Origin: Empedobacter sedimenti | GTDB taxonomy: Bacteria > Bacteroidota > Bacteroidia > Flavobacteriales > Weeksellaceae | Reading direction: 5' to 3' | DNA length: 64,000 nucleotides | Assembly: GCF_030005555.1 (NCBI RefSeq) | Contig: NZ_JASCQG010000005.1 | Coordinates: 1-64,000, forward strand | Shown: piece by piece, positions 25,946 to 34,459 of the stretch | Layout: every line of letters starts with the position of its first letter | Position numbering within the stretch: the stretch's first letter is position 1 | Notes under the pieces: generated by a model | The model's database searches: none | What the model was told of the DNA's origin: nothing | Seen by the model: only the letters and a program-made list of their open reading frames with translations | Position numbers and translations under genes: made by a program

Positions 25946-27232
25946 TTTACTAACTTTATCGTAGACCAAACCAATTAAAAACCCGATAACAGAAGGAACT
26001 ATCCATCCTAAATCGTACTCGAAAAAGGGTATTTTGTTTAAGCTTAAAACGATATCTTCACTTAATAATCCTAACAATTTTAGTAATCCTAAAGTCGCAA
26101 CAATACTCGAAGCTATTAATGCTCCGATATAAGGTGTTTTTGATTGAACTGATTTCCCAAACAGCACAATGTAAATGACTAAAGTAATTGTAATTGGATA
26201 AACAAATGCTAATGGTGGATAAGCAAAATTGATAATTTCGTCAACTCCTTTTACTGATAATCCAAATGAAATAACGGTACAAATAATTGCTACAACAGTA
26301 TAACTTAATGTACCTTTTGATAATTGACTAAAGAAAGATGCTACTGCTGTTGTAAGTGCGATAGACGTTGTAAGACATGCAAAAGCCATACACAATGCAA
26401 TTGCTACTAAACCATAATCTCCAAGGATGTTACGTGAAATATCAATCAATAATTCGGCACGAGAAATTGATGAATCAGTTATCCCAGAAGTGGCGCCTAA
26501 ATAGATTAAACCTCCGTAAACAAACAGCAAACAAGTAGTTGACAATAAACCCGAGACAATTACAACCTGTGTTTTGCTTTTTGTATCTGTGTAACCTTTG
26601 TCACGAGCAGCATTGATGATAATTCCTGCAAAAATAACCGAAGCTAACACATCTAATGTTTGATAACCTTCTATAAATCCACGCGAAAAAGACTCGACCA
26701 TTGTCATTCTAGAAACCTCTAAATTAGCTGTTGGATGTACAATACCAACTACAATTAATAATGCTAAAAGAACCAATAAAACAGGTGTCAAATAATTTCC
26801 GATAACGTCTACCACTCTTGATGGACGAATAGCCAGAGCAAGTGTAATTGAAAAGAAAATAACTGAACCCCAAATAGGATTCAATTCAGGAAAAAATGGT
26901 TTCAAACCTACTTCGTATGTTGTAGCAGCTGTTCTCGGAATGGCGATTAATGGACCGATGCAAGCCATAATAATTGTCCCTAAAATTGCTGCTAAATGTT
27001 TGTTGACACGATGTCCCAAATCATTAAAACTATCTCCAGAAAAAACTACTGATAAAATTCCTGTAAAAGGCAATAAAATACCCGTTAATCCAAATGCAAG
27101 CATTGCAACAAAATAATTAGAACCAACTTCTACACCGATTAATGGTGGCAATAATAAATTTCCGGCTCCAAAAAACATGGCAAACAACGCAAATCCAAGC
27201 GTCAAAACATTGGTTAACTTCTTACTTTTCAT
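25940..27232 (-). CDS. brnQ: Branched-chain amino acid transporter BrnQ
   Basis: 430 residues, 12 membrane helices, LIVCS family cation symporter for Leu, Ile and Val. The N-terminal signature GFALFAMFFGAGNLLLPP is clear, as are IPRTAATTYEVGLKP and the C-terminal YPPLAFVYPITITL. Length normal. Its stop lies in the T-run of small-RNA candidate 2. A hairpin with a short T-run precedes the gene. Confidence 0.93.
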   Translation of the reverse strand: MKSKKLTNVLTLGFALFAMFFGAGNLLLPPLIGVEVGSNYFVAMLAFGLTGILLPFTGILSVVFSGDSFNDLGHRVNKHLAAILGTIIMACIGPLIAIPRTAATTYEVGLKPFFPELNPIWGSVIFFSITLALAIRPSRVVDVIGNYLTPVLLVLLALLIVVGIVHPTANLEVSRMTMVESFSRGFIEGYQTLDVLASVIFAGIIINAARDKGYTDTKSKTQVVIVSGLLSTTCLLFVYGGLIYLGATSGITDSSISRAELLIDISRNILGDYGLVAIALCMAFACLTTSIALTTAVASFFSQLSKGTLSYTVVAIICTVISFGLSVKGVDEIINFAYPPLAFVYPITITLVIYIVLFGKSVQSKTPYIGALIASSIVATLGLLKLLGLLSEDIVLSLNKIPFFEYDLGWIVPSVIGFLIGLVYDKVSKK

Positions 27233-27262
27233 ATATTTATTTTCTCCTAAGTGTAATTAAAA

Positions 27263-27298
27263 GGACTGCAAAATTAACTGAATCGCATTTTGCAGCCC
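27263..27298 (-). other. Hairpin in the brnQ leader
   Basis: On the minus strand GGGCTGCAAAA...TTTTGCAGTCC (one mismatch near the base), followed by TTTTAATT, about 30 nt before brnQ. It could be a weak terminator or attenuator. I found no leader peptide rich in Ile, Leu or Val. Confidence 0.4.
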
Positions 27299-27408
27299 TA
27301 AACTTAATCGATTTATTCGATTTTTACTATGTAATTTTATAAAATCGACAGATTTGAATAAATAATGATAAATTTTATATAATAATTCGTGATGAAATTA
27401 CGAATCAT

Positions 27409-27984
27409 TTAATCGTCTATACCCTCAAATCTTAGTTCGTTTGAAGTTTTTGAGATTGAAATTGACCGATCTGCTGGTGCATATCCATTTCCATTTGTTT
27501 GAAAATAATGCCTTGTATACCAACTCTCATCTTCATAATTCCAAAATGTTTTTTTGCCTTTGTAACGATCTGGATAAACAATTTTGGAAGAAGAATACGT
27601 CTTTTGATTCATGTAATTTTTAGACGATTTTATTTCATTAATTAATCTTGCCTTGTCTTTATCTGAAATTTCTAAGATAAATTTGTGATAAGACTCTTCA
27701 AGTCCCCAATTTGAAGTATTTTCTATAATTTCAAAATTATCATTTAGTTTAAAATCTAACTCTTCGACCAATTCAGTTGCATCATGTTTAAAGAATAATT
27801 CGTCTTCATAAATAACTGAAATTGGAATATAAATAATAAACAATCCATAGGCAACTGTAGCTAAAATCGCCAATTTTGGAAAATTAATATATCTTAAAAA
27901 CTTGTAAATTAAGTATCCTATTAAAAATATTATCAGAATAATAAACAAGACAAAAATGACTAACACAATAATAAAACTGTACAT
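27409..27984 (-). CDS. Membrane protein of unknown function, last gene of the creD operon
   Basis: 191 residues with two N-terminal membrane helices (about 4-28 and 38-58) and a soluble C-terminal part of about 130 residues, probably periplasmic, with WNYEDESWYTRHYFQ. No family recognised. It begins 15 bp after creD on the same strand, so it belongs to that operon. Confidence 0.68.
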   Translation of the reverse strand: MYSFIIVLVIFVLFIILIIFLIGYLIYKFLRYINFPKLAILATVAYGLFIIYIPISVIYEDELFFKHDATELVEELDFKLNDNFEIIENTSNWGLEESYHKFILEISDKDKARLINEIKSSKNYMNQKTYSSSKIVYPDRYKGKKTFWNYEDESWYTRHYFQTNGNGYAPADRSISISKTSNELRFEGIDD

Positions 27985-27999
27985 ACAACTATCTTTTAG

Positions 28000-29409
28000 T
28001 TACTTCGTTTTGTTCCATTCGATATTTTTTGAATAGTACATTAAGATTGCTACAATAATAAATAATCCTATACTACCCACTAACAAAGCATGTTCTTTTA
28101 GTTGTAAAACACTGTAAATAAATGCATATAAAACAACTAACATCATTGATATTTTTAGAGATAAACTTATCGATTTCAAGAAAGAGTTAACGAAAAAAGT
28201 AATCAGTAAAATTGTTGCTCCCGATGAAATAAAATAGGCAATGTCAAATCCTAAATACTCTGATAAAGACAGTAAAAGTACAAAGTTTACACTAATAGCG
28301 AAACCAACCAAAGCATACTGAACTAGATGGATATTGAAACTATTTCTACTTTCTATAAAGAAAAATGCTACAAATGTTAAACCAATAAACAGAATTGCAT
28401 ATTTTGTCGAACGATATGTTTTATCATAATGATCGTTCATTTGCAAAAAGTTGACACCAAAACTATAATCTGCAAAATTACTTGCATCTTGCCAAACTTG
28501 TCCTTGTAATGGATTTTGTTGATAAATAGACCATTTCACGTTCGTTTTTCCATCTTTATGAGTAGGATCTGTATTTGGTAAAAAATTCCCATCATATTTC
28601 AAATCTTTCCAATTTGTTGTCAAATCAACTTTTGTATTAATTGCTGATGGTATAAAATTAAGTACTTGAGAACCTTTCATCGAAAAATTAAGCGCAACTT
28701 CATTAAAATCAAACGTCGCTGGATCTATTTTCTGCGACATAAATTGAACCGACAAAGTTTTTACATTTTCTTTATTTTCTGCATAAACTCTTCCTTCACT
28801 TCCAGTCGAAATAGGCTCAGGAAGAGTTTCTAAAACAACTGTTTTAGGATCTGCAGTTAAAGGATAATCTTTGGAACCAGATTTTACAATCAACTTGTTT
28901 TCATATCCTTTTGTATCCGAAATTCCAAATACAATTTTGGTAGAAACAATACTTTCTCTTGGTATTTCTGCTTCTTTCAACATTTCATCATAACTCATGA
29001 ATTTTGAACTTAAATTCATTTTAGAAGTGTACACAACCGCATCATAAATACTTCTGCTTTTTAGCTGAGAATCTATTGCCCCGTTAACTAACAGATCGTT
29101 TGCAGAAACATATTTTGTTCTTTCTTGTGATACAGCTTTACCATTTTCATCATTTACTTTTTCTAAATAAGTAAGCTGAATAAAGGGTCCGTAAACAGTT
29201 TGTTGACCACTCCATTTATTTGATATTTCTGTAATTACACCTGCTTTATTCTCTTGTCGTTCTTCGATAAGATTTAAGATAAAAGGAATTGGAATCAACA
29301 TCAATAAAACCAATAAGCACACTAAAAATCCTTTAATCATTGTTTTGTTTGATGAATAAACTGATTGATTTACAGTTTTATATTCATTCTCTAATTCATT
29401 GTTTTCCAT
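28000..29409 (-). CDS. creD: Cell envelope integrity protein CreD
   Basis: 469 residues. One N-terminal membrane helix (about 27-47), a large periplasmic domain (about 50-330, with GVITEISNKWSGQQTVYGPF and VLETLPEPISTGSEGRVYA) and about five C-terminal helices (330-465, FFIESRNSFNIHLVQYALVGFAIS): CreD topology and length. CreD is linked to envelope stress and beta-lactam response in other bacteria. Here the neighbours are a small winged-helix regulator rather than CreBC. Confidence 0.9.
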   Translation of the reverse strand: MENNELENEYKTVNQSVYSSNKTMIKGFLVCLLVLLMLIPIPFILNLIEERQENKAGVITEISNKWSGQQTVYGPFIQLTYLEKVNDENGKAVSQERTKYVSANDLLVNGAIDSQLKSRSIYDAVVYTSKMNLSSKFMSYDEMLKEAEIPRESIVSTKIVFGISDTKGYENKLIVKSGSKDYPLTADPKTVVLETLPEPISTGSEGRVYAENKENVKTLSVQFMSQKIDPATFDFNEVALNFSMKGSQVLNFIPSAINTKVDLTTNWKDLKYDGNFLPNTDPTHKDGKTNVKWSIYQQNPLQGQVWQDASNFADYSFGVNFLQMNDHYDKTYRSTKYAILFIGLTFVAFFFIESRNSFNIHLVQYALVGFAISVNFVLLLSLSEYLGFDIAYFISSGATILLITFFVNSFLKSISLSLKISMMLVVLYAFIYSVLQLKEHALLVGSIGLFIIVAILMYYSKNIEWNKTK

Positions 29410-29441
29410 AAGTTTGTTTTTTATTAATTATTTTAAAAAGC

Positions 29442-29458
29442 ACTTTGTTTTTCAAAGT
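29442..29458. promoter_or_regulatory. Candidate operator ACTTTG-N5-CAAAGT upstream of creD
   Basis: Perfect 6-bp inverted repeat, 33 bp upstream of the creD start. The same repeat with the same spacing lies at 30421-30437 in front of the first gene of the operon. The regulator encoded between them is the obvious candidate binder. Confidence 0.5.
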
Positions 29459-29474
29459 ATAAATACAAAAAAAA

Positions 29475-29774
29475 TTATTTTATTTTATTAATTAATTTTT
29501 CGAGATAGTTTAAATGCTCCTGAAAAGCCTGTTTCCCAAGTGCTGTTATTGAGTAAGTTGTATTGGTTTTACGTCCAATAAAACCTTTGTGTACAATAAT
29601 ATAATCGTTTTCTTCTAAGTTTTTTAGGTGCGAAGCCAAGTTACCATCCGTCAAATCTAAAAAGTCTTTCAAATCCTTAAAAGAAATCTCTTCATTCATC
29701 ACCAAAGCACTCATAATTCCCACACGAATACGATTGTCAAAGACTTTGTTTAGTTTATTAAGGTTAAAATCCAT
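29475..29774 (-). CDS. Small winged-helix transcriptional regulator
   Basis: 99 residues, one winged-helix domain of the HTH_34/MarR-like type. ISFKDLKDFLDLTDGNLASH is the HTH, followed by the wing (IIVHKGFIGRKTNTTYSIT) and a C-terminal dimerisation helix (GKQAFQEHLNYLEKLINKI). No ligand domain. It is 9 bp downstream of a membrane-protein gene and 65 bp upstream of creD. It probably represses this operon through the two ACTTTG-N5-CAAAGT sites (inference). Confidence 0.87.
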   Translation of the reverse strand: MDFNLNKLNKVFDNRIRVGIMSALVMNEEISFKDLKDFLDLTDGNLASHLKNLEENDYIIVHKGFIGRKTNTTYSITALGKQAFQEHLNYLEKLINKIK

Positions 29775-29783
29775 GACACAAAT

Positions 29784-30410
29784 TTAAGCTTTGTAATCGT
29801 ATTTACGCACCATCCATACACCAAAAACCACATGTAGAACACCAAAACCTAAAAACCAAAACAATAAACCATTGAAAATAAAATAGAAAGCTAATAGTCC
29901 TAAAATTATTTCACAAATTGCTAAATATTTGATCTCTATAATTGTATCACGTTCTACTGTATACAATGATAGACCATAAAACAATAAGGTAGTTAGCGCA
30001 ACATAAGCAAAACTTAAATTATTGATAAAAATTAAACCAACTATACCTCCTACAACTAATACAAAAAGGAACTTACGCAAAATACGTTTGGTAACTGGGT
30101 TTATAAATTTAGTTCCATCTTTAGCACTTTTTCTAATCATGAAATAAAAACCACCAGCACAAGCAACAAACAAAGTAATAAAACCTAAAATCATTAATTT
30201 AATATCTGTTTCAGAAGTTATTAAAACTCTTTGTGCTCCTCTGTAATTAACAAAATCAGTTAGAATGAATAGATAGGCAATCCATGCCGAAATCATTCCA
30301 ACAATTCCTACCCATACTCCACTCCATCCACTAATACTCGTGAATTTTGATGTACGTTGCATCATCGATTTGATTTCGTTTAAACTTTCTACTGGATTAT
30401 TTTGACTCAT
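29784..30410 (-). CDS. Membrane protein, first gene of the creD operon
   Basis: 208 residues from the ATG at 30410. A TTG start at 30434 is possible, but it lies inside the -7 promoter box. About five to six membrane helices. Cytosolic start MSQNNPVESLNEIKSMMQRT, then helices from about residue 30. Family known only as a companion of the small regulator and CreD in Bacteroidota (from memory). It may sense or respond to envelope state; no direct evidence. Confidence 0.75.
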   Translation of the reverse strand: MSQNNPVESLNEIKSMMQRTSKFTSISGWSGVWVGIVGMISAWIAYLFILTDFVNYRGAQRVLITSETDIKLMILGFITLFVACAGGFYFMIRKSAKDGTKFINPVTKRILRKFLFVLVVGGIVGLIFINNLSFAYVALTTLLFYGLSLYTVERDTIIEIKYLAICEIILGLLAFYFIFNGLLFWFLGFGVLHVVFGVWMVRKYDYKA

Positions 30411-30420
30411 AACAAAAAGT

Positions 30421-30439
30421 ACTTTGTAATTCAAAGTTA
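30421..30439. promoter_or_regulatory. Operon promoter and matching operator ACTTTG-N5-CAAAGT
   Basis: The inverted repeat (30421-30437) overlaps a perfect minus-strand -7 box TAACTTTG (30439-30432), 22 bp before the ATG at 30410. Repressor binding would block this promoter. Same arms and spacing as 29442-29458. Confidence 0.55.
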
Positions 30440-30472
30440 CAATTAAAATTGAATTCTCAAAATATTTTTCAA

Positions 30473-30502
30473 AAAAAATCCAACTTATAAAAGTTGGATC
30501 TC
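30473..30502 (-). terminator. Terminator of the SDR gene
   Basis: On the minus strand ATCCAACTTTTATAAGTTGGAT followed by T8. Confidence 0.85.
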
Positions 30503-30518
30503 TATTTAATATTTTATT

Positions 30519-31238
30519 TTAAGGATTTGTTGACCATAGCGATGCAGAAGCTAACATTGCACGTTTATCTAATTTCAATAAATCGACAATTAATTGAGCA
30601 AAATCTTCGGGTTGAACAACTTTTTCTGGATCACCATCCGTAATTTTCAAAACATCTTTAGACATTTCTGATGCAATGGTACTTGGTGTAAGTGTTGTAA
30701 CACGAATATTCTTCTTTCTCAGCTCAAACATCAATGATTCTGATAAACCTATCAATCCTGCCTTTGATGCTGAATAAGCTGAAGTTACAGCGTTACCTTT
30801 TAGTCCAGCTGTCGAAGAAACATTTATAATATCTCCGCTTCCTAACTCAATCATAGACGGAACAACAGCTTTAGAAACATAATACGGACCAAATAAATTG
30901 GTGCGTACAATATCTTCCCAATCGTTTTCTGCCATTTCAACAAAACTTCCGAAAGCTGCTATTCCAGCATTATTGATTAAAATATCAAATGCTCCGAATG
31001 AATCAATCAATCGCTGAATTTGCATTTTAACTTCAACTTTTTCTGCTACATTAAAAATAGAATACGTTGCATTAACTCCTAAAGATTTAATTTCTGCAGT
31101 CGTATCTTCTAATGTACTTTTATTACGACCTGTAATTGCAACATCTACCCCTTCTTTTGCCAACGCAATTGCAATTGCTTTTCCTAAACCTCGGCTTCCT
31201 CCTGTTACTAATGCTTTTTTACCTTTTAAATCTTGCAT
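30519..31238 (-). CDS. Short-chain dehydrogenase/reductase, FabG-like
   Basis: 239 residues, classical SDR. TGGSRGLG (12-19) binds NAD(P), NNAG is at 89-92, catalytic Ser is near 142, with Tyr155 and Lys159 in YSASK. The Arg in the glycine motif suggests NADPH. Similar to 3-oxoacyl-ACP reductases, but as an isolated gene away from fatty-acid genes the substrate is uncertain. Monocistronic. Confidence 0.9.
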   Translation of the reverse strand: MQDLKGKKALVTGGSRGLGKAIAIALAKEGVDVAITGRNKSTLEDTTAEIKSLGVNATYSIFNVAEKVEVKMQIQRLIDSFGAFDILINNAGIAAFGSFVEMAENDWEDIVRTNLFGPYYVSKAVVPSMIELGSGDIINVSSTAGLKGNAVTSAYSASKAGLIGLSESLMFELRKKNIRVTTLTPSTIASEMSKDVLKITDGDPEKVVQPEDFAQLIVDLLKLDKRAMLASASLWSTNP

Positions 31239-31380
31239 ATAAATATTTTTTAATCGTTAAGATATGTTTATTAATCAGCTTCCTTTTTGATTATCATAAA
31301 ATTATACTTTATATTTAACTAATATTTGAAATTTTATAATAATACATTATATTCGCAATAATTAACTCTATCACCTTATT

Positions 31381-31662
31381 ATGAATACTCTACTCTATTT
31401 TTTTCTCTATTTTATATTGATCAATATCTTTTCATTTTTTTTAATGAAAATTGATAAAAAGAAATCAATCAAAAAACAGTCTCGTATTTCTGAGTTTACA
31501 CTCTATTTAGTTAGTCTTTTAGGCGGATCTATAGGAACCTTACTTGGTATGCAAATTTTTAGACACAAGACAAAAAAGAATTCTTTCATTTTTGTAATTG
31601 TGATAATCATCTTTATACAATGTGTTCTGTTCTATAAGTTCATTGATCTTTTACCTGATTAA
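31381..31662 (+). CDS. DUF1294 small membrane protein
   Basis: 93 residues, three membrane helices (about 5-22, 42-60, 69-88). The family pattern is clear: FFLMKIDKKKSIKKQSRISE, then LGGSIGTLLGMQIFRHKTKKNSF. Function of the family unknown. Stands alone between divergent and convergent neighbours. Confidence 0.85.
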   Translation: MNTLLYFFLYFILINIFSFFLMKIDKKKSIKKQSRISEFTLYLVSLLGGSIGTLLGMQIFRHKTKKNSFIFVIVIIIFIQCVLFYKFIDLLPD

Positions 31663-31672
31663 GCATTTCTAC

Positions 31673-32065
31673 TTATAACCTAAATCTACGATTATCTTTT
31701 TTCTCTGATTGTATTTTTTTATGATCTAATCGTTTCAAATTTGAAGCCTTCGTAGGTTTAGTTTTTTTCCTTGATTTAGGAACAATTAATGCTTTTTCAA
31801 CTAACTCCTGTAACTTCTCTGTTGCTTTCTCTTTATTCTCTAATTGAGAACGTGACTCTTGCGAATTGACTTGTAAAAATCCTTCTGAATTAATCTTATT
31901 CTTTAATTTTTCTACAATCAAATTCTTTTCTTCATCAGTAAAATAAGTTGATTCTAAAACGTTCCATTTAGCCAAAACCATTGTTTCAACTTTGTTTACA
32001 TTTTGACCTCCTGCTCCACTACTGCGTGCTGTTTTGTATATTATTTCTGAAGAAAAATCTTTCAT
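31673..32065 (-). CDS. arfB: Alternative ribosome-rescue factor ArfB (YaeJ)
   Basis: 130 residues. The release-factor-like GGQ (19-21, in SSGAGGQNVNKV) hydrolyses peptidyl-tRNA on ribosomes stalled without a stop codon. The C-terminal tail (KSRKKTKPTKASNLKRLDHKK) is Lys/Arg-rich, as needed to enter the empty mRNA channel. It shares one base with the end of the MFS gene upstream (TAATG), so it is the third gene of the AKR-MFS-ArfB operon. Confidence 0.92.
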   Translation of the reverse strand: MKDFSSEIIYKTARSSGAGGQNVNKVETMVLAKWNVLESTYFTDEEKNLIVEKLKNKINSEGFLQVNSQESRSQLENKEKATEKLQELVEKALIVPKSRKKTKPTKASNLKRLDHKKIQSEKKDNRRFRL

Positions 32066-33249
32066 TAATTATTTGTTTTCTTTGTAAATAATAGATGAGA
32101 TGCTAAACAAATTATTGTAAAAAATGTACCAACCATCACAACTCCATTCCATTGATATTTATCCCAAGCATTGGCTGCAATAAATGTACCCAACGAGCCA
32201 CCAATAAAATAACTTGTCATATATACAGTATTGACTCTGTTTCCTGCTTTTGTATTCAGACTAAAAATAATTGTTTGATTAGATACATGCATCGCTTGTA
32301 ATCCTAAATCGATTAATATTACACCAACTATTAATCCCCAATATGTATAACCAAATTGATAAAAGAATCCCCAGGCAAGTAGCATAATAATGATGGAATA
32401 AAAAATAATTCTGGATATAGAAAACAGTTTTGACACTTTACCTACCAAAGCTGCAGCTAATGCTCCTACAGCTCCTATTAATCCAAAAGCTCCTGCTACA
32501 TCACTTCCTACATGAAAAGGAGCCTCTTCCAGATGAAAAACCAAAGTTGTCCAAAAGGCACTAAATGCTGCAAATCCTGTTGCACCACGAAAAGCAGCTA
32601 ATCGTAATTGTGGTTGTGTTTTGACTAAATCAACAATAGATTTCATTAATCCACCATAAGTTCCTTTAAAATTTGGTTGAATTTCTGGTAAAAAAATGTA
32701 AATAAAAACCCATAAAACTACCATCAATACTGCTCCTAATAAATAAACTTCGCGCCAACCTAAGTGTTCTCCAATAAAACCACTAAAAACGCGAGAAAGT
32801 AAAATACCAACTAACAAGCCACTCATCACCATACCAACAGATTGTGCTCTATTTTGTGGTTCGGCTAACTCCGCTGCCATTGGAACAAAAATTTGTGGAA
32901 TAACTGACGTAAAACCAATTAAAAAACTAAGTGGAAAAAGCCAAGTTACAGAAGGTGCAAAATACATACCCAAAAGTGAAGCAATAATGAAAACAAAATC
33001 AATCAAAATCATTCGTTTTCTTTTTAGCAAATCTCCTAAAGGTATGATAAACAATAATCCTGATGCATAACCAATTTGAGTCAACATCGCGATATTGGAA
33101 ACATTACTTTCGGAAACATTGAAATCTTTTGCTATTAATGACAACAATGGTTGATTGTAATAATTATTAGCAACTACTAACCCACTTCCAATAATCATAA
33201 TCCATAAAATTATTGGTGTTAGTTTTGGTTTTTGTAAACTATTTTCCAT
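32065..33249 (-). CDS. MFS transporter
   Basis: 394 residues, 12 membrane helices. MFS loop GDLLKRKRMILIDF follows helix 2; VPMAAELAEPQNRAQSVG lies between helices 4 and 5, and NTVYMTSYFIGGSLGTFIA near helix 11. Resembles efflux-type MFS proteins of the drug:H+ class. Starts 2 bp after the aldo/keto reductase gene, so both may handle the same toxic carbonyl or xenobiotic (inference). Confidence 0.88.
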   Translation of the reverse strand: MENSLQKPKLTPIILWIMIIGSGLVVANNYYNQPLLSLIAKDFNVSESNVSNIAMLTQIGYASGLLFIIPLGDLLKRKRMILIDFVFIIASLLGMYFAPSVTWLFPLSFLIGFTSVIPQIFVPMAAELAEPQNRAQSVGMVMSGLLVGILLSRVFSGFIGEHLGWREVYLLGAVLMVVLWVFIYIFLPEIQPNFKGTYGGLMKSIVDLVKTQPQLRLAAFRGATGFAAFSAFWTTLVFHLEEAPFHVGSDVAGAFGLIGAVGALAAALVGKVSKLFSISRIIFYSIIIMLLAWGFFYQFGYTYWGLIVGVILIDLGLQAMHVSNQTIIFSLNTKAGNRVNTVYMTSYFIGGSLGTFIAANAWDKYQWNGVVMVGTFFTIICLASHLLFTKKTNN

Positions 33250-33251
33250 GA

Positions 33252-34205
33252 TTAATAATCGCTTGCCTCTGATAAAAGTTTTACATCGTCATGAGAAAGT
33301 TGAATATTAACTGCTTCTACAAAAGCATCAAGATGACTCTCTTTTGTTGCACTAACAATAGGTGCTACAACTGTTTTTTGCTCCAATAGCCAAGCCAATG
33401 AAACGGCAGAATAAGAGATATTGTAACGATTAGAGATTGTTTCTAAAGCATCTAGAATTCTAAAACCTCTTTCATTCAAGTATTTTTTTACACCATTACC
33501 TCTTACACTTTTCTCTAAATCATCTTCACTCTTATATTTTCCAGACAAAAACCCACTAGCTAAACTATAATAAGGAATTACACCTAACTTGTACTTTTCT
33601 GCAACTGGTTGTAAAAACTCTTCGAAATGCTGACGATCAAATAAATTATATTCAGGTTGTAAGGTTTTATATGCAGGTAAATTATATAATTCGGCTTTAT
33701 CTAATGATTCGATTAATCGTTCTGAAGAAAAATTTGAAGCTCCAATAAATCTAACTTTCCCTTCTTTGATTAATTGATTATATGCTGACAATGTCTCTTC
33801 TACAGGTGTTTCTGTATCATCATAATGAGTTTGATATAGATCTATATAATCAGTTTGTAAACGGATAAGTGATTCTTCTACTTCTTTAAGAATATGTGCC
33901 TTGGATGTGTTCGGTTTGTCCTGAATCATATTTCGTCCTCCTACTTTTGTAGCAAGAATTACTTGATCTCTTACTTCTCTTGATTTTATCCAATTTCCGA
34001 TAATTCGTTCAGATTCTGTTCCAACATTACCTTCAACCCAATAAGAGTAATTATTTGCGGTATCTATAGCATTAAATCCTCTATCCAAAAAAGCATCAAG
34101 AATTCGGAAAGATTCTTCCTCATTTAATGTCCAACCAAAAACATTTCCTCCAAAAAAGATAGGCTTTATCTGTAAATCTGTATTTCCTAATTGTACATTT
34201 TCCAT
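33252..34205 (-). CDS. Aldo/keto reductase
   Basis: 317 residues, TIM barrel. The catalytic set is visible: Asp-Tyr in NAIDTANNYSYWVEG, Lys in LATKVGGRN, His in YQTHYDDTETPVEE. NADPH-binding SATKESHLDAF lies near the C terminus. AKR11/12-like general reductase. First gene of the AKR-MFS-ArfB operon; a terminator-bearing leader or small RNA lies immediately before it. Confidence 0.92.
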   Translation of the reverse strand: MENVQLGNTDLQIKPIFFGGNVFGWTLNEEESFRILDAFLDRGFNAIDTANNYSYWVEGNVGTESERIIGNWIKSREVRDQVILATKVGGRNMIQDKPNTSKAHILKEVEESLIRLQTDYIDLYQTHYDDTETPVEETLSAYNQLIKEGKVRFIGASNFSSERLIESLDKAELYNLPAYKTLQPEYNLFDRQHFEEFLQPVAEKYKLGVIPYYSLASGFLSGKYKSEDDLEKSVRGNGVKKYLNERGFRILDALETISNRYNISYSAVSLAWLLEQKTVVAPIVSATKESHLDAFVEAVNIQLSHDDVKLLSEASDY

Positions 34206-34218
34206 GGGTATAAAGATA

Positions 34219-34244
34219 AAAAAAAGCTACTTTGCAGTAGCTTT
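34219..34244 (-). terminator. Terminator just upstream of the AKR start
   Basis: On the minus strand AAAGCTACT-GCAA-AGTAGCTTT, a 9-bp stem with GNRA loop, then T8, ending only about 15 nt before the AKR ATG. It ends a separate RNA or acts as a conditional terminator. Confidence 0.85.
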
Positions 34245-34355
34245 CTTCTTGTAAAATTTTTTGACTCACACGTCGAAAAATGTAACTTTTAGGATACTTT
34301 ACGTTTTCATAGGTTTAGAAAACTAGTACCTAAGTTTAATACTTAGTTTGAAATC
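34222..34355 (-). ncRNA. Small RNA or regulatory leader upstream of the AKR operon
   Basis: About 130 nt between a near-perfect promoter and a strong terminator, with no ORF longer than a few codons (an ATG gives MKT then stop). Visible structure: CTAAGT-ATTAA-ACTTAG hairpin near the 5' end, GGTACT able to pair with AGTATCC, and the terminal hairpin. Could be a stand-alone sRNA, or an attenuated leader of the AKR operon. I found no antiterminator partner for the terminator. Confidence 0.55.
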
Positions 34356-34361
34356 GATATA

Positions 34362-34392
34362 CAAATATAGTATTGTACTTATTTCTATCAAA
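34362..34392 (-). promoter_or_regulatory. Promoter TTTG-N19-TATATTTG
   Basis: On the minus strand the -33 TTTG (34392-34389) and -7 TATATTTG (34369-34362) are 19 bp apart, among the best Bacteroidota promoter matches in the window. RNA start near 34355. Confidence 0.65.
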
Positions 34393-34459
34393 AAAATAGA
34401 GTTTCCGTTTTGTGAATTATCATTTAGCGATGGTAAACATCTATTTTAAACAAGTGAAT

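Noticed and set aside
34219-34355. Attenuator with antiterminator before the AKR gene
   Set aside because: No upstream complement to the terminator arm was found and no intact leader ORF; reported only as a small RNA or leader.
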